A stretch of DNA of 23,885 bases from a virus (IMGVR_UViG_3300046321_000042:1-23885); one strand, 5' to 3'. Counted from the first letter of the stretch, positions 15,057-22,782 are shown. Notes: a model not told the origin generated them from the sequence alone. Numbers and translations: made by a program.

Positions 15057-17702
15057 ATGGGTATCACCGACGAGCAATTCAAAGCAGCGGCGCGCAAGGC
15101 ATATGAGGCGGGGGATGTTAAGACCGCCCGCAGTTTGCTTGCGCGGGTATCGAAGGCCCCCATTCAACATCAAGCCCCTGTAATTGGGACGGATCAGCGC
15201 GCGGCCAATGTAACAGCCAATGCAGATCGGCAGGCGCAAATTGACGCCGCCGCAATGCAGGGTATGGGAGCGCAGCCGACCAAGAGCTTTAACGACCAAT
15301 GGGGCGAAAACTTTGCCAGAGTTTTGCAGCCTATTGCAAACTTCGGTAATCGGGCGATGGAAAGCGCGACCTTTGGCGTTCTTGGCGATGAATATCGTGC
15401 CGCCGTCCAAAGTGTTTTGCCGGGGGTGGATTATGAGGGGGCGCTTGCAAATGAGCGCGCGCAAGAGGCCAGCATGGGCTTGCCTGCCCAGATCGGCGCT
15501 GATGTTCTTGGCGGCCTTGCGCCAGGGAAGCTGGGCGTCAATCTAATGCAAGGTGCGTCTAGCCTTGGCGGTTCAGTGTTGCGCGGCATGGGCTTAGGCA
15601 CAGCGGGCGGCGCGGCTCAGGGCTGGATGGAAGGCGAAGGCGGGGCTGATAACCGCGCGGTAGGATCGGCCATAGGCGGCACTCTGGGCGGCGTTATTGG
15701 CGGCGCGACGCCTCTTGTTGGCGCACTCGGTCGGCAGGCCGTTCGATCTGTGTCTGATTCCGCGCGCGGGTCACGTTTGGGGGCTGAGATTGGGGGGGCT
15801 GTCGGGACAAGCGGAAAGACTGGCCGTGTGTTGGCTGATCTGATTGGGCGTGAAGACCCCCGCGCCATGCGAGAGGCTCTAGTCAAATCAGGGCAAGGCG
15901 CAATGCTTGGCGATGCAAGCCGTAGCGCCACGGGTGCGCTTGATATGGCAATGCAAACGCCCGTTCCCGGCGCTCAAATCGCGTCGCAGCGGATTAATGA
16001 CCGGGCCAAGGGGGCATATGGTGACATTGCGCGCATTCTTGATGAAACAATGGGCGCTCCTGTTGGCCTGAATTCGGCGCAATCGGCTATCCGTTCGGAA
16101 ACGGCGGCAAATCGAGGTTGGCTCTACGATCAAGCGTTTAGCAAGGATATTGATTGGCGGTCTCCTGCTGGCATGGAATTGCGCGGGCTGTTGCAGACAA
16201 CGCCCAAAGACGTGATGTCACTTGCCGCGAAGAATGCGAGCATGAAGGCCCGTGCGCCTTATGTGCCTGATTCCGCATATGCCGATGAATTTGCGGACAC
16301 GGTGACTTCCAAGCCGGGGGCATTGGCTGGCAATAATGCAGAACGGCAGGAACTCAACGCCTTCTTTTCGGAATATGACCGGGTTTCTGGCGGTTCTCGC
16401 TTTAAGCGGCCAACATCACACACGATCAAGGCTTTGGGCGGGGTTGACCCTTCATCGTCGGCAGGGCAAGAGCTTTACGCCTTGGGGATCAACCCAAGAA
16501 CCGCGCCGGGTTTGTTCCGTCGTGGCGGCATGGGTGATCTGGACAATCTCGACATTTCCAAGTTTCCAGACACCATGACTGGCGACGGGACCGGGAATTA
16601 TGCCGACCGCAACGCGGTGATTGGGGCTATCGTTTCGGAGGCCAAGGGCCAGCCTTTGCTTGCGTCCGAAGATATGATTGACAGCGCCACATTTTCAGAA
16701 CTTGACGAACTTTTTCCACAATATGAGGCGCGGCGTGCAGCGCTCACCCGTGAAGATCGAGCCATGGCGCGCGGGCCAACTGCCCCTGCGCAAGCGGTGG
16801 ATACCGTGCCGATGCAAAGCATCCGTGATGTTGACCAAATCAAGCGTGCGCTTGACGAGGTTAACCGGACAAATGCGGGGCAAGGCCTCATGGGTGGTCA
16901 GACTGAATACGGCGTTGAGGCAGGCAAGCGGGCGCGTGAAATCCGCGATCTGCTGACTGAAATCAGCCCCGAATATAAGGACGCCCTTGCGGCGGGGGCC
17001 GACACTATCAGCCGGACTAAAGGCGTAGAATTTGGGGCAACAGTCTTGCGGCCCCAAACCACACGCGAAACCGTTGCCGATATGGTGAAAAACTCCACGC
17101 CGGGGGAAATGACGGCAATTCGCCAAGGCTTGAGGTCGCAGATTGACGAAACCCTCGCCAATGTTCGGGCCGTTGCGTCCGATCAGAATGTTGACGCCCG
17201 CGCGGCTTCGACGGCTTGGAGTAACATGTCTTCACCCGCTGCCCGGTCAAAAATGCAGCTTCTTTTGGGCGATGCGTGGCCTAAACTTGAAAAGCAACTG
17301 GACGAGGCCGGGGCGGCAATTGGGCTTCGCGCCAATACCTCGGCTAATAGCGCCACAGCAGGACGGCAATTCGCCAAAGAAGCAGTTGACGCCGTGAACG
17401 CCCCCGGCGCGCTTCGTCGTGGTGAGGTTATCAAGGCGGGGCGAAACCTGATAGGAGGCGTCACTGGGGGCTCTCCTGACGCTATTGCGCGCGCAAGCGC
17501 AGACACTCGCAGCGAATTGGCGGATGTTCTGACCCGTCAAGGCGGAACCGCGCCGCAAAGCCTAAACGCCATTCTCAAGGCTTTGATAGATAACCCGCAA
17601 AACCTTGACGCTGGCAAAACACTCGAACAAATCGTTAGAATGGCTGGCATGGGCGCTATCCCTGCTGCGGTTCGCGGCGTTAACAACATGAAAGGCCAAT
17701 AA
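15057..17702 (+). CDS. Large internal virion (DNA ejection) protein, 881 aa
   Basis: The N-terminus is a small helical repeat (EQFKAAARKAYEAGDVKTARSLL, residues 7-29), often seen at the start of alphaproteobacterial phage ejection proteins. Residues about 145-225 are Gly-zipper, membrane-active sequence (IGADVLGG, GLGTAGGAAQG, SAIGGTLGGVIGGATPLVGALG), suited to building a channel across the cell envelope. The rest is mostly helical. Residues about 440-560 look like a separate inserted module (DPSSSAGQELYALGINPRTA, LFRRGGMGDLDNLD, NYADRNAVIGAIVSEAKG). The flanking parts (up to about 400 and from about 585, IRDVDQIKRALDEVN) read as one continuous ejection-protein domain. It lies directly after the transglycosylase protein, the usual podoviral order. 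Confidence 0.8.
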   Translation: MGITDEQFKAAARKAYEAGDVKTARSLLARVSKAPIQHQAPVIGTDQRAANVTANADRQAQIDAAAMQGMGAQPTKSFNDQWGENFARVLQPIANFGNRAMESATFGVLGDEYRAAVQSVLPGVDYEGALANERAQEASMGLPAQIGADVLGGLAPGKLGVNLMQGASSLGGSVLRGMGLGTAGGAAQGWMEGEGGADNRAVGSAIGGTLGGVIGGATPLVGALGRQAVRSVSDSARGSRLGAEIGGAVGTSGKTGRVLADLIGREDPRAMREALVKSGQGAMLGDASRSATGALDMAMQTPVPGAQIASQRINDRAKGAYGDIARILDETMGAPVGLNSAQSAIRSETAANRGWLYDQAFSKDIDWRSPAGMELRGLLQTTPKDVMSLAAKNASMKARAPYVPDSAYADEFADTVTSKPGALAGNNAERQELNAFFSEYDRVSGGSRFKRPTSHTIKALGGVDPSSSAGQELYALGINPRTAPGLFRRGGMGDLDNLDISKFPDTMTGDGTGNYADRNAVIGAIVSEAKGQPLLASEDMIDSATFSELDELFPQYEARRAALTREDRAMARGPTAPAQAVDTVPMQSIRDVDQIKRALDEVNRTNAGQGLMGGQTEYGVEAGKRAREIRDLLTEISPEYKDALAAGADTISRTKGVEFGATVLRPQTTRETVADMVKNSTPGEMTAIRQGLRSQIDETLANVRAVASDQNVDARAASTAWSNMSSPAARSKMQLLLGDAWPKLEKQLDEAGAAIGLRANTSANSATAGRQFAKEAVDAVNAPGALRRGEVIKAGRNLIGGVTGGSPDAIARASADTRSELADVLTRQGGTAPQSLNAILKALIDNPQNLDAGKTLEQIVRMAGMGAIPAAVRGVNNMKGQ

Positions 17703-17703
17703 C

Positions 17704-19680
17704 ATGCCAAGATCAGGCCCCGGCGTATACTCGAAGCCATCCGGCACGACGCCAACGAACGGCGATGACATTGAGGCCCCAGCATACAACCTGCTGATGG
17801 ACGATATCGTTGCCGACCTAAACACGCCGCGCCCTATCGTTGCGGGCGGCACGGGCGCGTCTACAGTGCAAGGTGCAAGGGATGCGCTGGGCATTTCAAC
17901 CCCCTTCGCCACCCGCGCGGCTGCAATCGCGGCAACCATTCCCGTAACGGTCAACGCCATTGCGGTTTTGCACAACGGGGTGTGGTGTAAATATGTCTAC
18001 AACCCGGCGGGCACGGCGCTAACCACGGCGGGCGCGCGGAATTGGTCGCCAGTGGCCCCCGTGTATCTTGAGCATTGGGGGGTTGATGGTGACGGGCTGG
18101 CTGATGACACCGCGAAAGTCATCGCCGCAACGACAGCAGGATTCCCCATTGTTAATGCATCCTCGCGGAAATATCGCCTAACCAATCAAGTCGTTCTGAA
18201 CGACGTTAAATTGATTGGTGAAGGCTATCAGTTCTCAAGCATGAATGTGTCGTCTGTCGCTGACTTATCGGGGTCGGTGTTCATTTGCGACTTCCTGCCA
18301 GCAACTGCGGAAAGCATGTTCCATTTGGGGCGTGGCGGGATGATCGAAAGCCTGATGGGCTATAGCAATCGCCAAACTGCAACACGCCCAGCCGCATGGG
18401 TCCCAGTTGTAACGCCGTGGTTTGTGACATCTGGTCAATTCGCGGACACTTCGCGCCCCGGTCGAGATGAAAAAAGCGGTGCGCGTAAGGTGATGTTCCT
18501 TGAGTTTACCCACGGGCTTCGACTTCGCACTGGTGGTGAGCAGGGTATCTACGAGCAGGTTTACGGCAACCCGCTTACGGTTGGCCTTGAGGCGGACGCG
18601 AACTATGATGTCACCCGCTTCATTGACTTCCATTTCTGGCCGTTTGGCGGCAATACAAACGTTTGGCAGGTAAACGAACGTGTGTGGACGCTGAATAACC
18701 TGAAAGCATTTAGGTTTGGGCGGGTTGACGGGCTATTGATGCGCGGCTGCTTTACGATTGGCGCGGCGCAAGCGGTGGAGTTTTACCCGTCGGAGACCAC
18801 GACGGCACTTGTTGGCGGGGCGACGACCAACTTCCACATGACGGATTGCTATCTTGATGCAAACAATACATCCCTTAAAGTTACGGGCACCTACGCCGCC
18901 GGGTGGCGTGTTTCCGGCCATATTGTTGGCGGCACGATGGCGCACTATGATAATGCTGCCGAGGAAACCCTAGTTGAAGCCGAGAACATTGTAATCGAGA
19001 GCGACTTCAAGGAAATCCAAATGGTTGGGGTCCGCATGGTTGCTTCGGGCGGCAATCGTCGCGGCGGCTATGGCAAGGTCACGGCGGCAAATGGCATATT
19101 GAACATGAATGGTTGCTCGGTTAACGAATGGGACATTGACGCGCTAGGAACCCCTGCTTTCGTTCAATCCGGTGCCAATAGCGCAATCAACTTGGGTGAC
19201 ATGCAGTTCTTTGCGGCAACCAATACGCCGATGAACATGGTGGGGAAAAACATTCTTAGCGGGCGGGTTCGCGTCAAGACAAACCAAATCTCTTGGACGC
19301 CGACACTGACATTCGCCACCCCCGGCAACTTGTCAGTGGCATATGGTGCAGTTAGTGGCGCGTATCGCTTGGACGGCGACTTGCTGAATATCAAGTGCCG
19401 CCTTGTTGCGACGCCAACATTCACAACTGCGTCGGGGGCGCTGCGTATTGGTGGCTTCCCGGTTATTCCTGCGCTATCTGCGACCCCCACTGAGTTCGCG
19501 GTAGGTTTCTTGACAAACGTGGCCATGGGAACCCGATATGAGGTTGCCGGGCGGTACACACCCGGGCTTGGATATTTCGAGTTCTTTTTGACTGGCGCAA
19601 GTGCAACGTCATTGGCAGCAACAGACATCACCAGCGGAACATCGGTCAGTATGCTGTTTGAAGCCACGGTTTGGCTCTAA
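17704..19680 (+). CDS. Tail spike with beta-helix receptor-binding domain
   Basis: This 658-aa protein begins with a virion-attachment region (MPRSGPGVYSKPSG, then YNLLMDDIVADLN and VAGGTGASTVQGARDALG, residues 1-63) like podoviral tail fibres. Residues about 121-170 (LEHWGVDGDGLADDTAKVIA) match the start of pectate-lyase-like beta-helices, where G-(V/A)-x-G-D-G-x-x-D-D-T is the hallmark. The middle is Gly/Asn/Thr-rich with repeating strands, consistent with a trimeric beta-helix that binds or cuts surface polysaccharide. From W531 (SWTPTLTF) a C-terminal beta-sandwich begins. The catalytic residues cannot be assigned by reading. It is the last virion gene before the lysis module and starts 1 base after the preceding stop. 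Confidence 0.82.
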   Translation: MPRSGPGVYSKPSGTTPTNGDDIEAPAYNLLMDDIVADLNTPRPIVAGGTGASTVQGARDALGISTPFATRAAAIAATIPVTVNAIAVLHNGVWCKYVYNPAGTALTTAGARNWSPVAPVYLEHWGVDGDGLADDTAKVIAATTAGFPIVNASSRKYRLTNQVVLNDVKLIGEGYQFSSMNVSSVADLSGSVFICDFLPATAESMFHLGRGGMIESLMGYSNRQTATRPAAWVPVVTPWFVTSGQFADTSRPGRDEKSGARKVMFLEFTHGLRLRTGGEQGIYEQVYGNPLTVGLEADANYDVTRFIDFHFWPFGGNTNVWQVNERVWTLNNLKAFRFGRVDGLLMRGCFTIGAAQAVEFYPSETTTALVGGATTNFHMTDCYLDANNTSLKVTGTYAAGWRVSGHIVGGTMAHYDNAAEETLVEAENIVIESDFKEIQMVGVRMVASGGNRRGGYGKVTAANGILNMNGCSVNEWDIDALGTPAFVQSGANSAINLGDMQFFAATNTPMNMVGKNILSGRVRVKTNQISWTPTLTFATPGNLSVAYGAVSGAYRLDGDLLNIKCRLVATPTFTTASGALRIGGFPVIPALSATPTEFAVGFLTNVAMGTRYEVAGRYTPGLGYFEFFLTGASATSLAATDITSGTSVSMLFEATVWL

Positions 19681-19681
19681 C

Positions 19682-20020
19682 ATGATGTCCATGATCTGGG
19701 CAGAAATCATGACGCCTAGCAATCAGGTGGGCCCGTTAGATCGGGCTTACCGCCGGGCGGTGGTCGGCATTGGGCACGCGGTTCTGGGGGCCGCGTGTGT
19801 TGCCGGGTTGCCGGGGTATGGCATTTGGTTGGCGGCGGGATTGGCGCTGGCCTACTGGCTGGTCAAAGAGCGCGGCGATATGTTTCGCGGCGGGGCATGG
19901 GCTGACGGGGCAGAGGACACCGTTATGGTGGCCTTGGGCGCATGGTATGGGCCTTGGTGGTGGCCTGCCGTTGTGCTGGCATGTGGGGGCTATCTCATGG
20001 TTATGGGGGCGCGGCGGTGA
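19682..20020 (+). CDS. Multi-pass membrane protein of unknown function (112 aa)
   Basis: I take the start as ATG 19682, immediately after the tail spike stop. In-frame ATGs also occur at 19685, 19691 and 19709, and none has a clear ribosome binding site. Hydrophobic segments lie at about residues 25-42, 46-62 and 92-109 (WWWPAVVLACGGYLMVMG), with a charged loop KERGDMFRGGAWADGAEDT between the second and third. No named domain is recognised. It overlaps the next membrane-protein gene by GTGA. The position next to the endolysin makes a role in lysis or host membrane modification possible, but this is inference. Confidence 0.7.
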   Translation: MMSMIWAEIMTPSNQVGPLDRAYRRAVVGIGHAVLGAACVAGLPGYGIWLAAGLALAYWLVKERGDMFRGGAWADGAEDTVMVALGAWYGPWWWPAVVLACGGYLMVMGARR

Positions 20021-20460
20021 AAGACTGGTTCGTACCCCCGGCATCCCGCAACCTAAGGCGGCACGGAGATAGTCAGACTGTCGTCCAGCTTGCCTTTTTA
20101 GGTATGTCTGTGGCATTCTGGGTCGCAGCAAAGATGCGGGAAGCCCCGGTAATGGACGAGCGGATTTATGGCAAAGTCGTGGGGGCGTATCCGGCAGAAT
20201 GGTGGGCGACGTCGATCATGCTGGCATCAGGGCTTTACCTTGCCGGGATCATTATTAACGGCTCTTGGCGCTGGTCTGCGGCGCTGCGGTTGGTTGGGGC
20301 TTTCTGGCATGGCGCAACGCTTTCCCTGTTCACCTACGGCGGCGCAACGGCGGAATATGGCGACCCGATTATGATATGGGGCGGCACGGCACTAGGGATG
20401 CACGTTGCATTTATCTGCTGGAATATCGGTGATTTTGCGCGGGCGGTGCGGCATGGCTGA
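20017..20460 (+). CDS. Four-segment membrane protein of unknown function (147 aa)
   Basis: The gene starts at GTG 20017 in a GTGA overlap with the preceding stop. An upstream in-frame ATG at 19942 would lie deep inside the previous gene and is less likely. The soluble start KDWFVPPASRNLRRHGDSQT is followed by hydrophobic stretches at about 21-39, 62-80, 87-107 and 116-136. Pairs of small membrane proteins of this kind occur in alphaproteobacterial phages beside lysis genes (from memory), without known function. Its end overlaps the next gene by 8 bases. It could be a pinholin, a superinfection-exclusion factor or a structural helper; the sequence does not decide. Confidence 0.72.
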   Translation: MKDWFVPPASRNLRRHGDSQTVVQLAFLGMSVAFWVAAKMREAPVMDERIYGKVVGAYPAEWWATSIMLASGLYLAGIIINGSWRWSAALRLVGAFWHGATLSLFTYGGATAEYGDPIMIWGGTALGMHVAFICWNIGDFARAVRHG

Positions 20461-20695
20461 TTCGGACTTGATTTCGCAAATCCCGGCCTTGATCGAAAAG
20501 GGCGGATTGCCTGCGGTTGTCGGCGGTGCGCTGTTGGCCCTGCTATACAAGTTCGGCAAAAAGGAAAGCCCCGATACGCAGCTTGCCGACGCCCTGAAAG
20601 AATTAACGGGCGAAGTTATGAAAATGCGGCTAGAAATGACGGAACGGTTCACGCGCATCGAAAGCGACGTGCGGCATTTGGAGCAGAAAAAATGA
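20453..20695 (+). CDS. Holin-like protein: one membrane segment plus coiled coil (80 aa)
   Basis: ATG 20453 overlaps the end of the preceding gene and gives MADSDLISQIPALIEKGG. A single hydrophobic segment at about 19-33 (LPAVVGGALLALLYKF) comes next, then a charged tail with a coiled coil (LADALKELTGEVMKMRLEMTERF to RHLEQKK). One membrane helix with a coiled-coil domain is the build of small phage lysis proteins such as XhlA-like factors, though there the order is reversed. A further in-frame ATG at 20405 lies inside the upstream gene and is rejected as the start. Its TGA overlaps the next ATG (ATGA). Holin is a reasonable but unproven call. Confidence 0.65.
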   Translation: MADSDLISQIPALIEKGGLPAVVGGALLALLYKFGKKESPDTQLADALKELTGEVMKMRLEMTERFTRIESDVRHLEQKK

Positions 20696-20862
20696 ATGTC
20701 TTGCGTCAAGGGCCGTGCAACCCCGAAGCTATCCCCAAAATGACGCCGGGGGAGGTTCATGCTGAATTGGTGCGGCTGGCTCACAACTACGGGCTATGCG
20801 AGGCCCCATATACGGCGGCGGTAATGCACGCGGCGGCAAAATTGATCGAGGCAGGGCTATGA
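20692..20862 (+). CDS. Small protein of unknown function before the endolysin (56 aa)
   Basis: This short frame starts in an ATGA overlap with the preceding gene and ends at TGA 20860-20862, one base before the endolysin start. The product, MNVLRQGPCNPEAI then TPGEVHAELVRLAHNYGL and a helical AAVMHAAAKLIEAGL end, is soluble and mostly helical, with two Cys. I recognise no family. Its tight packing between two real genes, with no gap left over, is the main support. Its end supplies the GGCAGGG region that serves as the endolysin ribosome binding site. Confidence 0.6.
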   Translation: MNVLRQGPCNPEAIPKMTPGEVHAELVRLAHNYGLCEAPYTAAVMHAAAKLIEAGL

Positions 20863-20863
20863 A

Positions 20864-21544
20864 ATGACACGCGCAGAAATCTACATCCCCCGCATTTTGA
20901 AGCACGAAGGCGGGTTTGTTAACCACCCGCGCGACCCCGGCGGCGCTACCAATCGCGGCGTCACCATTGGCACCCTGAAACGGCTTGGCATTGATGTGGA
21001 CGGCGACGGCGATAGCGACATAACCGATCTACGCCACCTTCGGGAATCGGACGCCGTGCGAGTGTTCAAGACGTTCTATGCCGACAAGGTGCAAGCCGAT
21101 TTACTGCCGATCGGTCTTGATTATGCCATGACTGACTTTGCGGTCAACTCCGGGCCGGGGCGGGCGGCGCAACACCTGCAACGGATTTTAGGCGTGGAAG
21201 CCGACGGCGATATTGGGCCAAAGACATTGGCAAAGGTTGCCGACTGCGACCCCAAGGCGCTGATCACCGCGCTTTGCGATAGCCGGTTGCGGTTTTTGCG
21301 CGGGCTTGAAACATGGCGCGACTTCGGGCGGGGCTGGCAATCGCGGGTTGATGCGGTTCGTCGGGATGCGTTGGCGGATGCCGATCAAAACGCAATCAAA
21401 CAAACTACCCCGCAAAACCAATCGGTTGCAGGCGAAAAGCCAAAAGACGGCGCAACCAATCAAACAAAGCCGCGCGGCTTTGTCGCTGCAATCATTGCAA
21501 TCATTGTCGGCTTGATCGGCTTCAAAATCAGCAAAGGGGATTAA
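20864..21544 (+). CDS. Endolysin, glycoside hydrolase 108 family, with C-terminal membrane anchor
   Basis: The 226-aa protein has the GH108 signature near the start, LKHEGGFVNHPRDPGGATNR, with catalytic Glu at position 15 (HEGGF). A peptidoglycan-binding domain follows (about 82-165, with DFAVNSGPGRAAQHLQ and GVEADGDIGPKTL), the usual partner of GH108. It should cut the glycan strands of host peptidoglycan at the end of infection. Residues about 168-203 are a hydrophilic linker. Residues 205-221 (GFVAAIIAIIVGLIGFK) are a clear transmembrane helix ending in KISKGD. There is no N-terminal signal or SAR domain. A C-terminal tail anchor would hold the enzyme on a membrane until release. Confidence 0.92.
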   Translation: MTRAEIYIPRILKHEGGFVNHPRDPGGATNRGVTIGTLKRLGIDVDGDGDSDITDLRHLRESDAVRVFKTFYADKVQADLLPIGLDYAMTDFAVNSGPGRAAQHLQRILGVEADGDIGPKTLAKVADCDPKALITALCDSRLRFLRGLETWRDFGRGWQSRVDAVRRDALADADQNAIKQTTPQNQSVAGEKPKDGATNQTKPRGFVAAIIAIIVGLIGFKISKGD

Positions 21545-21546
21545 TC

Positions 21547-21750
21547 ATGTGGCAAGGTCGCTTTCTGATCTACGTTTTGGGGCTCGGCGCGTCTGGGCTG
21601 GCAATGTCTGGCTATGCCGACTTTAACGCGGAAACGTGGATGCTCGATATTCACCCGTTCAACCTTCGCGAATTCGCACTGACTGCGACGGCGGCGGTAG
21701 GCAATGCCTTGGCGGCGGTGGCATCTATTCGCGGGTGGCGGCGCAAATGA
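21547..21750 (+). CDS. Small two-segment membrane protein, holin candidate (67 aa)
   Basis: The protein has a first hydrophobic segment at about 6-21 (FLIYVLGLGASGLAMSG), a soluble ADFNAETWMLDIHPFNLRE loop, and a second segment at about 42-60 (ALTATAAVGNALAAVASI), then a basic end GWRRK. Two membrane helices with a positive C-terminus, placed two bases after the endolysin and overlapping the spanin gene by ATGA, fit a class II or III holin. Similar small proteins stand beside endolysins in alphaproteobacterial prophages (from memory). The 80-aa protein upstream is a competing holin candidate. Confidence 0.68.
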   Translation: MWQGRFLIYVLGLGASGLAMSGYADFNAETWMLDIHPFNLREFALTATAAVGNALAAVASIRGWRRK

Positions 21751-21974
21751 CTTGGCTTATCCCCGCCCCCATCCGCCGCGCGCTAGCGTGGGCCGTAGCA
21801 GGCCTTGCCGCTGTCTGGGCTATCCGTGCCGGGGCAAAGCGAGAGGCGCGCGCTGAGACGGCTCTGGAAGCGGCGAGCGAATACAAACTCACAATGGAGG
21901 CAATGGGCCGTGTGGAAATTGATGATAGCGTCGATGATATTCAGCGGTGGTTGCGTGAGCGCGCAAAACGATAG
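21747..21974 (+). CDS. Inner-membrane spanin (Rz-like)
   Basis: ATG 21747 (ATGA overlap with the preceding stop) gives a 75-aa protein. Its N-terminal membrane helix lies at about 12-28 (ALAWAVAGLAAVWAIRAGA) and is followed by a charged helical periplasmic part ending in DDIQRWLRERAKR. This is the standard i-spanin layout. The call is supported by an overlapping lipoprotein frame that begins inside its 3' end, as in Rz/Rz1 pairs. The protein would span the periplasm and pair with the outer-membrane spanin to fuse the two membranes at lysis. An upstream in-frame ATG at 21636 lies in the preceding gene and is not used. Confidence 0.75.
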   Translation: MTWLIPAPIRRALAWAVAGLAAVWAIRAGAKREARAETALEAASEYKLTMEAMGRVEIDDSVDDIQRWLRERAKR

Positions 21975-22101
21975 CGCGATCTGCGACGGAACAACGGCGG
22001 CACGGTCTGAACATGCCGCCGCTTTGGCCGATGATGGCGGGCCGCGATCTATGGTGACGGGGGCGCGGCTTATTCGGTTGGTGGATGCGGGGTGTCGTTA
22101 A
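21910..22101 (+). CDS. Outer-membrane lipoprotein spanin (Rz1-like), overlapping
   Basis: The frame shifted relative to the i-spanin has GTG 21910 with GGAGG at 21896-21900, 9 bases before it. The 63-aa product begins with a short hydrophobic leader and a lipobox-like IFSGG-C (Cys15). This would leave a lipid-anchored 48-residue chain containing ICDGTTAARSEHAAALADDGG and ending GARLIRLVDAGCR. The lipobox is not canonical (Ser rather than Leu at -3), but it sits where Rz1 start regions lie. The first 65 bases overlap the i-spanin gene and the rest continues past it. The stop is TAA 22099-22101, interlocked with the stop of the opposite-strand gene. Confidence 0.65.
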   Translation: MWKLMIASMIFSGGCVSAQNDSAICDGTTAARSEHAAALADDGGPRSMVTGARLIRLVDAGCR

Positions 22102-22457
22102 GCATCTGGGCCAAGCCTTGCCTGTAATTTGTTAAGTGTCTCATCAAAATCAACAATAATACCAAACCATCTAACTCGCGCGCCTTGGCCGTCGCAGTAG
22201 TCAACTGCTATTTTTGCAGTAGATGGGGTTCTCCGCCACCGTAGTTCATTGTTTAACCACGGCGAGACGCTGATTTTGTCAATCTCGCGTGGTATGTGGG
22301 TAAGTGTCGGGGCATCATCTGGCATAAATATTGATACTACAGGCTTTAACAATACTCTCGCAAAGTGGCGCTCTTTGATGGCATCAAACACCTTCCGATC
22401 AAAAGCATCAAAACTCATATTGTAACCATCGATTATCAAGGCTATGTCTCCTTTCAT
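22098..22457 (-). CDS. Uncharacterised AT-rich protein ending the leftward cassette (119 aa)
   Basis: The longest frame starts at ATG 22457, but an AAGGAG ribosome binding site lies inside it and points to TTG 22439 (8-nt spacing), giving 113 residues. The product starts (M)KGDIALIIDGYNMSFDAFDRK, then FARVLLKPVVSIFMPDDA and VRWFGIIVDFDETLNKLQ. It is a soluble alpha/beta protein with no Cys cluster or membrane segment. The IALIIDGYN start recalls NYN/PIN-type nuclease openings, but the protein is too short and the remaining acidic motifs are not evident, so I assign no function. By hand count the gene is about 45% GC (161 of 360), while sampled late genes are about 60%. It looks acquired. Confidence 0.6.
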   Translation of the reverse strand: MKGDIALIIDGYNMSFDAFDRKVFDAIKERHFARVLLKPVVSIFMPDDAPTLTHIPREIDKISVSPWLNNELRWRRTPSTAKIAVDYCDGQGARVRWFGIIVDFDETLNKLQARLGPDA

Positions 22458-22506
22458 TCCGGTGTGATTACATGCCCGTGGTGGCGATTTATGAGGCTGC
22501 TAGGCG

Positions 22507-22782
22507 TTAGCACCAAATCGGCAAGCGACTAGCAACCGTGCGAGGTTCGCAAGGCCACCCCATATAATTTCCGCCCGGTTGTCTGTCCGTGAATAAGAGC
22601 CGCTTTCGCTGCAATTCTACATGCCGTTGAATATGTCCGGCGTCTGCATCTGGCGACATATGCCCGGAAACGATTGAACGGGTGGCAAACATGGCAATTT
22701 CAGCAGCTTCAATGCGGCGATAGGCGTCTGCACAATCAAACCAATCGCGCGGGCGGTGCGTAAAGTCCGGTTTCTTTGTCAT
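22507..22782 (-). CDS. Uncharacterised small protein of the leftward cassette (91 aa)
   Basis: ATG 22782 overlaps the stop of the preceding gene in the cassette (ATGA), the usual sign of coupled translation. The product has a charged N-terminus (MTKKPDFTHRPRDWFDCADAY), a predicted helix RRIEAAEIAMFATRSI, a His/Glu/Arg-rich segment (HIQRHVELQRKRLLF) and an ending with GGNYMGWPCEPRT. It has three Cys, well separated. No family is recognised. A 49-base gap separates it from the AT-rich gene that follows. Confidence 0.6.
   Translation of the reverse strand: MTKKPDFTHRPRDWFDCADAYRRIEAAEIAMFATRSIVSGHMSPDADAGHIQRHVELQRKRLLFTDRQPGGNYMGWPCEPRTVASRLPIWC

Noticed and set aside
19942-20016. Upstream ATG giving a longer (172-aa) version of the four-segment membrane protein
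   Set aside because: It would overlap most of the previous gene's last third. GTG 20017 in a GTGA overlap matches the coupling seen throughout the operon.
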